A stretch of DNA of 64,000 bases from assembly GCF_000186865.1 (NCBI RefSeq), contig NW_008705570.1:1176451-1240450 (forward strand), written 5' to 3'. The position numbers were made by a program, and so were the translations under genes. Below are positions 47,135-55,912 of this stretch, one piece after another. How positions within the stretch are numbered: the first letter of the stretch is position 1; every line of letters begins with the position of its first letter. This DNA comes from Aureococcus anophagefferens. Taxonomy: Eukaryota > Sar > Pelagophyceae > Pelagomonadales > Pelagomonadaceae. The notes under the pieces are model-generated. The model saw nothing but the letters and a program-made list of their open reading frames with translations, made no database searches and had not been told where the DNA came from.

Positions 47135-48883
47135 ATGGTGGCGCACGGCCGGTCCATCGCGGTGCGTGGCACGAAGAACCTCTTCTTCCAGACGCAGCGC
47201 CCCACGCGGCGCGACGCCGACCGCCGCGAGGCCATCGTCGCGGCCTACGAGATCGCGAGCCCGGAGATGATCGAGTCCGGCGACTGCGCCGCGCTCCTGG
47301 AGGCGCACGCGGCGGACCTCGGGCGCCTCCTCTTCCGCGTGCAGCACAAGTTCGACCACGTCGCCGCGGACGGCTGCCTCCTCTTCCGCGCGACGGCGCT
47401 CTCGCGGTGGCGCGAGGTCTACTGCCAGCTCCACGCGCGCACGGGCGAGCTCGTCGTCTACCGCTGCGCCGACGCCGAGGCGAAGCGCGCGCTCCGGGCC
47501 GCGGCGGCCTTCGGAGTGCTCCCGGAGCACCTGCTGCCGCCCGGCGCCAGGATCATCGACGTGCTCGACGTCACGCACCTCGCGTCGGCCACCGTCGTCG
47601 AGGACGGCGGCGCCCGGTTCGCCTTCGACGCGACGGCGCCGGCGCTGAGCCTCTGGGACGCGCTGGGGCTCGCGGGCCGCCGCGCGCTCCGCCTCGCCGC
47701 GCGCACCGCGCGCGAGCGGAGCGCCTGGCTCGCGGCGCTCCGGGAGGCGCGGGCCTTCTTCGCCGAGAAGCGCGACCAGCGCCGGGCGCGCGGCGCCGCC
47801 GCGGCCGCCGCGGCGACGCTCGACGCCGCGGAGGGACCCGCGGCGGCGGAGCTCGCGGCGCGGCTCCGCGACGACGGCGACGGCGTCGCCGAGGCCGCGA
47901 CGACGGGCGGCGCGCCCGCGGCCCTCGAGGCCTTCCGAAAGCTCCTCGAGGAGCCCACGGCCGCGGACGCCGGCGGGACCCGCGCCGCCGCGCTCGAGGC
48001 CTTCAAGGCGGCGCTCGAGGCGAAACCGACGGACGCCGCGGCGCGCGAGGCGGAACCGCCGCCGCCGCCCGCCGGGGACGCGGACACGACGCCGCCGCCG
48101 TCGCCGCGCACGTTGGCAACGACGCCGCCGCCCGCGGCGCGCGAGACGGCGGCTCCTTTGGCGCGCGAGGTCGACGCGGACTCGGCGTCGTCGACGTCGA
48201 CCGCGGCGCCCATCGACGACCTCGGCCTCGAAGAAAACGAGCGCGACGACGGGCGGCCGAAGTACCGCAAGTCCATCAGCGAGGTCTACTCCGAGGCCGA
48301 TCCCGCGGAGACGTATACTTTGCGCGTCGTCGACGACGGGCCCCTCGGCATGGAGCTCCAGTTCTGCGACGAGGGGTTCCGCGTCGAGGCCGTCGTCGGC
48401 GGCGCGGCGCTCCGCGAGGGCGTCGCCGCCCAGGATGTTATTGTGGCGATCCAGGGCAAGTCCTGCGCGCTCCGCGATTGGCCCGAGGCCGCGTACGCGC
48501 CCGAGATCTTCTTCGCGCCGCGGCCGCTCGTGCTGACCATGGCCCGCGCCCGCAAGTTCGCGCCGTCGCCCCGGCGCCCGCCCGCGGGCGACTCGCTCTT
48601 AGATGTGGTCCACTCGCTGGAGCTCCTCGACAGCCTCGACGCGCCGCCGCCGCCGCCGCCGCCGAAGCGGCGCTTCGCGCGGTGGCAGCTCGCGTCCCAC
48701 GGCCGCTGGGTCCCCGCCGCCGAGGCCGACGACGACGCGCCGAACTCGGTCCTCTCCGACGACGACGGCGGCGGCGGGGACGACGACGACGAGCCGCCGC
48801 CCGACGCGCGCTACGACGACGACGGCGCGTGGTCCGACGCGTCCTGGTCCGACGCCGACGAGCTCGGCCCGCGAACCCCCTAA
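47135..48883 (+). CDS. PH-domain and PDZ-domain protein
   Basis: 582 residues from ATG 47135. Residues ~80-205 look like a pleckstrin-homology domain (LSRWREVYCQLHARTGELVVY near the start, ending in RTARERSAWLAALREARAFF, the typical C-terminal helix). A Pro/Ala-rich linker follows. A PDZ-like domain lies at ~388-470 (TYTLRVVDDGPLGMELQF, then VVGGAALREGVAAQDVIVAIQG). The C-terminal tail is acidic with a polyproline run. Such a protein would dock at a phosphoinositide-containing membrane and bind partner tails. It converges on the next gene with 9 bases between stops. Confidence 0.75.
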   Translation: MVAHGRSIAVRGTKNLFFQTQRPTRRDADRREAIVAAYEIASPEMIESGDCAALLEAHAADLGRLLFRVQHKFDHVAADGCLLFRATALSRWREVYCQLHARTGELVVYRCADAEAKRALRAAAAFGVLPEHLLPPGARIIDVLDVTHLASATVVEDGGARFAFDATAPALSLWDALGLAGRRALRLAARTARERSAWLAALREARAFFAEKRDQRRARGAAAAAAATLDAAEGPAAAELAARLRDDGDGVAEAATTGGAPAALEAFRKLLEEPTAADAGGTRAAALEAFKAALEAKPTDAAAREAEPPPPPAGDADTTPPPSPRTLATTPPPAARETAAPLAREVDADSASSTSTAAPIDDLGLEENERDDGRPKYRKSISEVYSEADPAETYTLRVVDDGPLGMELQFCDEGFRVEAVVGGAALREGVAAQDVIVAIQGKSCALRDWPEAAYAPEIFFAPRPLVLTMARARKFAPSPRRPPAGDSLLDVVHSLELLDSLDAPPPPPPPKRRFARWQLASHGRWVPAAEADDDAPNSVLSDDDGGGGDDDDEPPPDARYDDDGAWSDASWSDADELGPRTP

Positions 48884-48892
48884 GTAGCACGG

Positions 48893-51800
48893 TTAGTCGC
48901 CGTCGTCGAGGAAGAAGGCGCCCGCGAAGGCGCGCGGGCTGCCGCGGTGCGACGCCGGCGGCGCGAAGGCCGGCGCGGCGACGAGGACGGCGCCGCGGGG
49001 CGTCGCGGCGACGACGGCGTCGGGCGCGACGGCCGCCGCGTTGCCCGGCCCGCGGATCGGCGCCGCGCCGACGTCGAGGACGGCGACGGGCGAGAACGGC
49101 GAGCCGACGCCGTGGCCGAAGACGAGGACCGCGGCGCCGACGCGCAGGTACAAAAACCCGCCCGCGACGGCGACGCCGCAGGTCCGCGGGTCCGCGCCCG
49201 CGCGCTCGCGGGGCACGGAGTAGGCCACCGTCGCCTTGGCGACGACCCGGGGCCCCGCCGCCGGGAAGGCCACGGACGCGGCGACGAGCGCGTCGTCGAA
49301 CGCCAGGACGTCGCCGGGATCCGCGCCGCGGTGCTCGAGGACGCAGAGGCCCGCGGCGTCCGGCAGGGGCGCGACGTCGAGCACCACGGTGCGCGCCACG
49401 GGACACGGCGCCTCGCGGACGAGGGTCGCGAGGCGGCCCTTCGTGTCGCGCGTCGCCGCGAGCCGCGCCGCGCCGGAGGCGTAGCGCGCCTCCGAGCCGC
49501 GCGCGCCCAAGCTCCGGTCCTCGGCGACGTCGTACGTCGCCGCGAGGCAGCGCTGACAGGCGTCGCCGCGAACATCGTCGGCCGCGTGGGCGGCGTCGAA
49601 GAGCACGGCCGCCGTCGCCGTCGGCGGCGCGGACGCGGCGCCGTCGAGGGCCGCGGCCGCGGCGGGGAACGCGCGCGGCCACGCGTCGGCCTGGACCGTC
49701 CAGTCGAGGTCGTCCGCCGGCGGTCTGGGGTCCCAGAGCGCCAGAGTGCCCGCGGGTTCGACGGTGGCGAGCCGCGCGCCGACGTACGCGTGGCGCGACG
49801 GCGGGCTCTCGTGAAACCGCAGCGCGCCGACGAGGACGCCCCTGTCCGTCGGCACGGGCTCCGGCGGCGCCGGCGCCGCCTTTTTTTTGGAAGATCCAAA
49901 CCAGCCCTTTTTTGGCTTCTCCGGCGGCGGCGGCGGCGGCGGCAGCACGCACTGCCACCGCGCGAGCGGCCCGCCGCGCGTCGAGATCCACAGCCGCGGC
50001 GCGTCGTCGCGCCGCGCCCACGCGTCGTCGTCGTCGAGGGCGCCCGGCGCGCGGCCGCCGTCGTCGACGCGCGCGGCCACGGGGAAGACGTCGGGCCAGA
50101 CGTCCGCGGGCGCGCGGCCCCGGAGCGCGCGCTCGTCTAAAAGCGTCTCGAGCGACACGGAGTTGACCGACAAAGCCGCGGTGACCTCGACGAGCCAAAC
50201 ACAAACAACACCAGCGGCGTCGACGGAGACGGCGCGCCGCCCGGCGGCGTCCAAAGCGACGTCGGCGATGGGCGCCGGGAAGCGCGTCGTCGCCATGACG
50301 GCGCCGGCCGTCGCGGCGCCGTCGAAGGCCCAGGACGCCGCGCCGCCGTCCTCCGGGAGGCGTTCTTCCTCGTCGTCGGTTCGCCCGCCGCCGCCGCAGG
50401 GCGCCGCGGCGACGCCGACGCCGCCCGCCGCCGTGCCGAGCGCGACGACGACGACGTCCGTCGGCAGGCCGGCGCGGTCCGCGAGGCGCGCCGCGTCGAC
50501 CGCCGAAACGACGTCCCCCGCCGGGACCTCGAGCCGCGCGGACCGGCGGCCCGGCCCCCGCGCCCAGCAGCGCCGCAGCGCCTCCTGCTCCACTTGCATA
50601 TCGCCGTCCTGGTCCGCGAGGCGCGGCGCCGGCGCCGCGAGCCGCGCGGGCTTTAGATTCTGGTCGAGCGCGGCCGTGAATTCCCCAAATGGCACTTTTG
50701 GCCCGCCCGCGTCGCGCGCGGCGAGCTGCCGTTTTGCGGCGACGAGCGCGTCAAAATCATCATCGTCGTCGCCGCCGCCGAGGAGCGCGTGGGCGACGAG
50801 CTTCGCCGACGCGTCGCGCGCGGCCGCCGATTCGCCGGCGACTTGGTACAACGCCTCTCGCACGGCCTCGTCCGCGACGTCGTCCGCGGCGTCGCGCGCG
50901 GCCAGCTCCAACACGCCGCCCCGCGACGCCCACTCGCCCGCGCGGCCGCGGTCGAAGATGGCGTCGTAGGCCTCGAGGCGGTCCAGGTCGCGCGCCTTCG
51001 CGGCCGCCGCGTCTTTCGCGGCGGCGAGCGCCGCGGCGTCCGCTTTCGCGACGCGCGACACCGCCGCGGGCGTCAGCGGGTCCCAGGGCCCGCCCGCGGC
51101 CCAGGCGACCTCCTCGCCCGACGCCTCGACGTCGCGCGCCAGCGCGTCGAGCGTTTCGGTCGTCGACCCCGCGAGCCAGCCCTCGGCCTCGCGGAGCACG
51201 TCGCCGCCGTCGGGCGTCGCGGGCCGCTCGGCCATGGTTTCCGCGGCCGCCGCCGGGTAGGGCGGCGCGGCCACGTCGTCGACGCGCGGCGTGAAGTCGC
51301 CCTCGACGACGTCGGCGAACATGGCCTGCTCGACGTCGTCGTCCGCGGCGGACGGCGTCGACAGCGTCGGCAGCGTCGGCAGCGCGGACGACGGGCCCAG
51401 CACGAGCCGCTCCAGGGCCTCGCGCGCGTCGTCGTCGCCCGCATCGCCGGCCTTGAGCTCCGCCTCGACGAGCCGCGCGCGGCTCAGGCGGCCCTTCGCG
51501 TCGACGGCGCGCCGCCGGAGCGCCAGGGCGTCGCGCTCGCCTTCGAGCGCGGCGCGCTCGCCCCGCAGCGCGCGGCGCCGCGCCTCGCCGGCGGCGAGGG
51601 ACGACGCGCGGCCCGCCTCGCGCGCCGCGTCCTCGCGCTCCCGGGCCTCCGTGCGGTACGCGCGCGCCTCGCCGTCCTTCGGCTCCGTGAGAAGCTCGAG
51701 CGCGAGCCGCGCGCGCCGCCGCGCGTCGTCGACGTCGTCCAGCTTCTTCTGCGCGCGCTCGAGCTCGAGGCGCCGCGCGGCGATCTGCGCGCAGCGCCAC

Positions 51801-51985
51801 TCCCGGTCCAGGTCCGCCGCGCGCCGCGACCGGGCGCGCGCCTCCTCGCGGGCCTTGGTGAGCTTGCGCCGCAGGGACAGCTGGGCCTCGCGCTCCTGCT
51901 TCGTCGCGTCGTCGACGGATTTCAGCTTCTCGAGCACGGCGAGCCGCTTCTTGGCCGTGTCCGTCATGGGTGGCGGCTCCGTCAT
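48893..51985 (-). CDS. Coiled-coil protein with WD-like beta-propeller C-terminus
   Basis: 1,030 residues from ATG 51985 (a second ATG at 51967). The first ~170 residues are a highly charged coiled coil. An acidic, Ala-rich middle (to about 470) contains helical segments. The C-terminal half has beta-strand text with WD-type phrases (IADVALDAAGRRAVSVDAAGVVCVWLV, listed here by its ends IADVAL and VCVWLV; TLALWDPRPP; LWISTRGGPLARW), consistent with a degenerate propeller. A KKGWFGSSKKKAAPAPP loop lies between strands. The layout resembles dynein intermediate-chain-type or flagellar WD proteins but no diagnostic motif is present. Confidence 0.65.
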   Translation of the reverse strand: MTEPPPMTDTAKKRLAVLEKLKSVDDATKQEREAQLSLRRKLTKAREEARARSRRAADLDREWRCAQIAARRLELERAQKKLDDVDDARRRARLALELLTEPKDGEARAYRTEAREREDAAREAGRASSLAAGEARRRALRGERAALEGERDALALRRRAVDAKGRLSRARLVEAELKAGDAGDDDAREALERLVLGPSSALPTLPTLSTPSAADDDVEQAMFADVVEGDFTPRVDDVAAPPYPAAAAETMAERPATPDGGDVLREAEGWLAGSTTETLDALARDVEASGEEVAWAAGGPWDPLTPAAVSRVAKADAAALAAAKDAAAAKARDLDRLEAYDAIFDRGRAGEWASRGGVLELAARDAADDVADEAVREALYQVAGESAAARDASAKLVAHALLGGGDDDDDFDALVAAKRQLAARDAGGPKVPFGEFTAALDQNLKPARLAAPAPRLADQDGDMQVEQEALRRCWARGPGRRSARLEVPAGDVVSAVDAARLADRAGLPTDVVVVALGTAAGGVGVAAAPCGGGGRTDDEEERLPEDGGAASWAFDGAATAGAVMATTRFPAPIADVALDAAGRRAVSVDAAGVVCVWLVEVTAALSVNSVSLETLLDERALRGRAPADVWPDVFPVAARVDDGGRAPGALDDDDAWARRDDAPRLWISTRGGPLARWQCVLPPPPPPPEKPKKGWFGSSKKKAAPAPPEPVPTDRGVLVGALRFHESPPSRHAYVGARLATVEPAGTLALWDPRPPADDLDWTVQADAWPRAFPAAAAALDGAASAPPTATAAVLFDAAHAADDVRGDACQRCLAATYDVAEDRSLGARGSEARYASGAARLAATRDTKGRLATLVREAPCPVARTVVLDVAPLPDAAGLCVLEHRGADPGDVLAFDDALVAASVAFPAAGPRVVAKATVAYSVPRERAGADPRTCGVAVAGGFLYLRVGAAVLVFGHGVGSPFSPVAVLDVGAAPIRGPGNAAAVAPDAVVAATPRGAVLVAAPAFAPPASHRGSPRAFAGAFFLDDGD

Positions 51986-52133
51986 ATTTCAATCAGGTGG
52001 GCTGCCCATCGTGTCCGACGAACGGCACGGCACCATTCAAGAATCAAGCAGCCCACTTTTTCAACGCGCCGTGGCAGCTCTCTGGGAGAGCGTCGTCCCG
52101 CGTCGGAAGGGCGCGCCGCGTCGTCGGTCGACG

Positions 52134-52805
52134 ATGGGCCCCATCCTCGAGCCCGGCGCCATGCGCTGGAAGCAGGACTCGCGCACGCCCGGGCGCCAGG
52201 GGTCGAACACGTTCCTGGACATTGGGGAGGACCGCTTCCACTGGCAGAAGCCCACGAGCGACGTCGACGCCTTCTACAACCTGCCGGACACGCTGGGGAA
52301 GATCAGCACGCCCTTCGGGTCGAGCACGCGCACGGACTGGGAGGGCACGGTGAAGAACAAGCGCGACGGCGTCAACCCCTACGCGGGCCCGGGCAACTAC
52401 AACACGAACAACTTCACGTGCCTCAGCACGTGCCGCGCGGCGCCGAACAACAAGTTCGGCTTCAGCAGCCGCCAGGCGAACCACCAGACGTCGAGCCCCG
52501 GGCCGACCTACGACATCGAGGGCATCTGGACGCGCGGCAAGGACCGGACCGTCGGCATCGGCTTCAACAAGGACAACCGGAAGCCCATGATCATCAACAC
52601 GACGGACGCCCAGTACTACCCCAAGCTCGCCAAGACGTCGTCGGTGAAGATGGGCACGAAGCTCAAGACGGGCTCCGCCTGGGGCAGCGGCACCGCGCGG
52701 TCGCCGGGCCCGATCTACGACGTCCAGAAGTACGACTTCCGCACGGGGCCCCAGTTCAGCTTCGGCGGCTCCAAGTCCGACCGCTTCAAGGGCGGCTGCA
52801 TCTGA
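52134..52805 (+). CDS. SHIPPO-repeat (ODF3/STPG-like) protein, probably flagellar
   Basis: ATG 52134 gives 223 residues; upstream frame is open but overlaps the start of the opposite gene. Repeats of the PGP-x-Y type are seen: PYAGPGNYNTNNF, SSPGPTYDIEG and RSPGPIYDVQK, and it ends in FSFGGSKSDRF. Proteins with these short repeats bind along microtubules and are found in sperm tails and other flagella. The number of repeats is small. Flagellar location is inference from the family. Confidence 0.75.
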   Translation: MGPILEPGAMRWKQDSRTPGRQGSNTFLDIGEDRFHWQKPTSDVDAFYNLPDTLGKISTPFGSSTRTDWEGTVKNKRDGVNPYAGPGNYNTNNFTCLSTCRAAPNNKFGFSSRQANHQTSSPGPTYDIEGIWTRGKDRTVGIGFNKDNRKPMIINTTDAQYYPKLAKTSSVKMGTKLKTGSAWGSGTARSPGPIYDVQKYDFRTGPQFSFGGSKSDRFKGGCI

Positions 52806-52970
52806 GGCGGGGAGCGTAACTTTTCCGAGGGTGTCTTTTCCCTGAACTTCATCATATTTCTTGAAGCGTGTGGCATTGATGTTGAACCTCATTTCCATCG
52901 ATTGCGAGCCATCGTCGTCGTCGAGCTGTGCAGCGTCGCGTCGCGTACCAGCCCTCTGCACGTTGCAACG

Positions 52971-54006
52971 ATGCGCAGCACTATGCGCGTGCTCGCAATG
53001 ACCATAGCAACAATGGCCACAGCGCTGCGCGCGCCGCGGCGCCTCGCGACGCTCCCAAAGCGCCTCGCGCGACCGTCGCTGACCATGCGCGCGCCGTGGG
53101 AGAAGTTCGCGGCGTCGGCGGACGCGCTGGCGCCGCGCGCGCTCCAGGGCGGCGCCGACCCGACGACGCTCGGCGAGGCCTGGCGCTGGGCGAAGAGCTA
53201 CCGCTTCCCGGAGGACGTCTGCGAGTACGCGGGCGGCGACGCGGCGGCAGCCGTCGGCGCGGCGCTCGACCCGTCCGCCGCGGCCGTGCTCGTCTACACG
53301 GTCGCCCAGCTCGTCTTCGTGCTCCGCGCCGTGTCCCGCGTCCGCGCGCACGCGAACGGCGCCGCCGCGGCGCGCGCCGCGGGCGCCGGCGCGCCGCGGC
53401 GCGAGGCCGCGCTCGCGCGGGGCTTCGGGTGCCTGCTCGCGTGGCACGCGAGCCACTTCCTCGCCCACGAGTTCGAGGCAGCGTCCTGCGGCCGCGACAC
53501 CTTTTGACCGGGAAAACGAAGCCAAAATTGTCACCGGCGCGCTCGGTAGGTTCAAGACGCCCTTCGCCTGGTTCGGGTCGCACTACTTCTACGTGCTCGG
53601 CATGTGGCAGCTCGCCGCGGCGCTGAACAGCCGGCGCGCCGGCGCGTCGCGCTTCGGCGCCTACGTCGTCGGCGACGGCGTCCTCACAACCTGGGGCGGC
53701 GACTACATTGGCCTCGTGTCCGGCGTGGCATACGGCGCGCACGCGATCCGCGGCTGCGACACGGGCGACGCGCGCACGGACCGGCGCGTGCGGCGGCTCA
53801 TCACGTTCCTCTCCGTCGCGTCCGCGTCGCTCTTCGGCCTCGTGGAGATCCTCTTCTGCCACCGGCTCCAGCGCGTCCGCGGCGGCTTCGGGTCCGCGCA
53901 CCTCTTCATCGAGGCCTTCGTCATCTTCGCGTCGATCAGCTTCAGCCGCGCGGCGGAGACCGTCGTCCGCCGCATCCCGGCGGCGAAGGCCGTAGGAGGC
54001 GTGTAA
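52971..54006 (+). CDS. Multi-pass membrane protein, two exons joined across an introner
   Basis: Exon 1 is 52971-53470 and exon 2 is 53550-54006; 318 residues. The N-terminus is basic and Arg/Ala/Thr-rich, compatible with organelle import. The splice joins FLAHE to FKTPFAWFGSHYFYVLGMWQ, restoring a natural sequence; unspliced, the frame stops 11 codons later. Four or five hydrophobic segments follow (VLVYTVAQLVFVL, YFYVLGMWQLAAAL, FLSVASASLFGLVEILF, LFIEAFVIFASISF). I recognise no family. The pairing of two previously separate frames is well supported. Confidence 0.78.
53471..53549 (+). mobile_element. Introner copy C: 79-nt intron, family 2
   Basis: The intron begins GTTCGAGGC and the exon after the AG begins GTTCAAGAC: a probable target-site duplication with two differences. 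The element part (from CAGCGTCCTG at 53479 to CTCGGTAG) shares CAGCGTCCTG, the 16-base block GACCGGGAAAACGAAG (53506-53521) and the CTCGGTAG end with copy D at 54810-54893. Splicing is phase 2 and keeps the frame. Confidence 0.82.
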
Positions 54007-54017
54007 CACGACGGCCG

Positions 54018-55723
54018 TTAGCCAAAGTCGCCCGGCCGGAGGAAGGCCGCGAGCGTCGAGAACCAGGTCGCGCCGGCGTCCGCGTACGCGCGCTCGAAGC
54101 CCGCGGCGGTCCGCAGGCCGGCGTGCCAGTCCGCGAGGGGCAGCGGCCCCGGGCCGTGGGTCGGTGAGAAGTCGTGGACGAGGAGCACGGCGCGCGGCCT
54201 CAGAAACGGCGCGATCGCCGCGGCGTAGGCGAAGCGGTTCACGTGGTCGATGAGCACGAGGTCCGCGCGCGCGACGGCGTCGAGCGCGGCGCGCGACGGC
54301 GCGAGCGACTCGTCGCCGAGGTGGAAGGCCATGTTGGGCAGCCAGGCCCGCCTGACGTCCTCGCCGCGCGCGTCGACGACGTCGAAGGTGTCGAGCGCGC
54401 CCCCGCGGAGCCGCGCGGCGACGCCGAGGTAGAGCGACGTGACGCCGCCGGCCGTCCCGAACTCGACGATAGACGCGAGGTCCGTATGCCGCGCGAGGAT
54501 CCAGTCGACCTACCATTTCTTTGGGTCGGATTTCTCGCCAAAAAACGTCGCGGGCGCCGCGTCGCGACGAAGATGCGGTCGCCGTGGCCGAACTCCTGCG
54601 CCGCGTAGGGCACGCCGAAGGACCCCCGCGCCGCGGACGTCGCGAAGAGCGTCGATACCACGTTGTAGTAGCCCGGCAGGAGGCCACGCGACGTGTCGTA
54701 GTCGTCGCGCGGGCCCGCGCCGCCCGCGACGTCGCCGAGGCCCCGCGCGCCGTAGCAGAGAGGCGCGTCCTCGAGGATGATGTAGGTGTCGCTGCCCTCG
54801 CGCCCGGACCTACCGAGTGCGTCGGTAAAGATGTTCCTTCGTTTTCCCGGTCCAAAAGCTCTCGAAATTCGTCACAGGACGCTGGCCCCGGACTCGCCCC
54901 AGGTCACCGCGTCGAGCGCGTCGTCCTCCTTGATCAGGTCGCGGTACGTCCGTGCCTTCTCCGTGAAGCGCGCGTCGCAGCCGTTCTTGAGATGCGCGAA
55001 CTCGAAGGCGACGGTCCGCGATTCGACGACGACGGCGCCCGCGGCGCCCAGGACGCGCGGGACGACGCGGAGCACGACCTCGTAGGCGCCGTTCGCGTGC
55101 CACTCGACGCTCGTCGGCCGCACGGCGCCGTCCGGATCCACGGCCGTGCAGTCGCCGACGGCCCCGAGGGACGCGTGGCTCATCTGCCAGCAGACCTCGC
55201 ACTCGGCGACGTCCAGGACGCCCTCGATGGTGCCTCGGACGAGCGCCTCGCGGCCGGCGACGGCGAAGCGGTCGCCCGCGGGCGTCGCGCCGTCCGGCGG
55301 CGAGATGCGCGGCGTGAAGGCGCCGCAGGGGTGTTCTCGGAACGCGAACGCGACGACGTTCGATCGGGCGGCGACGGCGCTCGTGCGCCGCGCCACGACG
55401 ACGAGCTCCGCGGCGTAGGCGCCGCCGTCGTCGCCGTCGCGCGACACGGACGTGTCCGTGGACCCGTCGGCCGCGGGCGCGAGGCACTCGCCGACGACGC
55501 CCCGCGCGGGATGCGAGATCTGCCAGCAGAGGTCGCAGCGGGCGCCGTCGAAGCCGGCGTCGACGCGGCCGCGGATGTAGGCGGCGTGGCTGTAGAGCGC
55601 GTGGTGGCCATCGCCGCTCGCGACGGCGCCGTCCGGCGGGAACACCTCGGGCGCCGCGCCGCCGCAGTCGTCGGCCGCGGCGCGCGCAGCGACGAGGGCC
55701 CACGCCCACGTGCGCAGCGCCAT
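54018..55723 (-). CDS. Secretory SAM-methyltransferase-like protein with duplicated CWQ domain, three exons
   Basis: Exons 55723-54894, 54809-54569 and 54509-54018 give 520 residues. ATG 55723 starts a signal peptide (MALRTWAWALVAARAAAD). The first ~270 residues hold two tandem beta domains, each with an RCDLCWQISH or ECEVCWQMSH centre. The C-terminal ~250 residues resemble a class I SAM-dependent methyltransferase: VEFGTAGGVTSLYLG is motif I, GALDTFDVVDAR motif II, and LVLIDHVNRF motif IV. Introns were placed using the duplicated exon bases; each keeps the frame (WGE-SGREGSDTY and GDRIF-VDWILARH). An exported or lumenal methyltransferase with a binding ectodomain is the best reading; substrate unknown. 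Confidence 0.78.
54510..54568 (-). mobile_element. Intron E: 59-nt likely introner-derived intron
   Basis: The intron begins GTCGCGACG and the following exon GTCGACTGG, sharing GTCG and several later positions, a possible eroded duplication. It ends AAATGGTAG. Removal joins DRIF to VDWILARH in phase 0. Its T-run, AGAAA and CCAAAG segments vaguely resemble family 2 elements, but the match is too weak to assign. Confidence 0.68.
54810..54893 (-). mobile_element. Introner copy D: 84-nt intron, family 2
   Basis: On the gene's strand the intron begins GTCCGGGGC and the next exon GTCCGGGCG: seven identical bases after the splice dinucleotide boundary, a target-site duplication. The inserted part starts CAGCGTCCTG and ends CTCGGTAG, as in copy C. 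Without splicing the frame would end at a TGA about 20 bases into the intron, which makes the 5' part look like a separate 299-residue gene. Confidence 0.85.
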
Positions 55724-55912
55724 CTTTAAGAGCTCACTCGGGCAGCGAGGGCAGCGGCATCGTACATCCAAGATGGCAACTCTCCTTCAATTACTGTGCA
55801 AATGGGCAGCCAAATCAGATGAAACCAATCATGGGTGCGATCCCAGCGTGATCCAAAACGTCGAGCTTCGCCGCCAGTCTTGGACCGACCCAGCCCAAGG
55901 CCTCCAAGGACG

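Noticed and set aside
53593..54006. An independent 137-residue gene
   Set aside because: It is the second exon of the gene starting at 52971; the intron 53471-53549 joins the frames exactly.
54872..55771. A separate 299-residue gene ending at the TGA at 54872
   Set aside because: The stop lies inside introner copy D. The duplicated exon bases and the frame-perfect join to 54809 make it the first exon of the methyltransferase-like gene.
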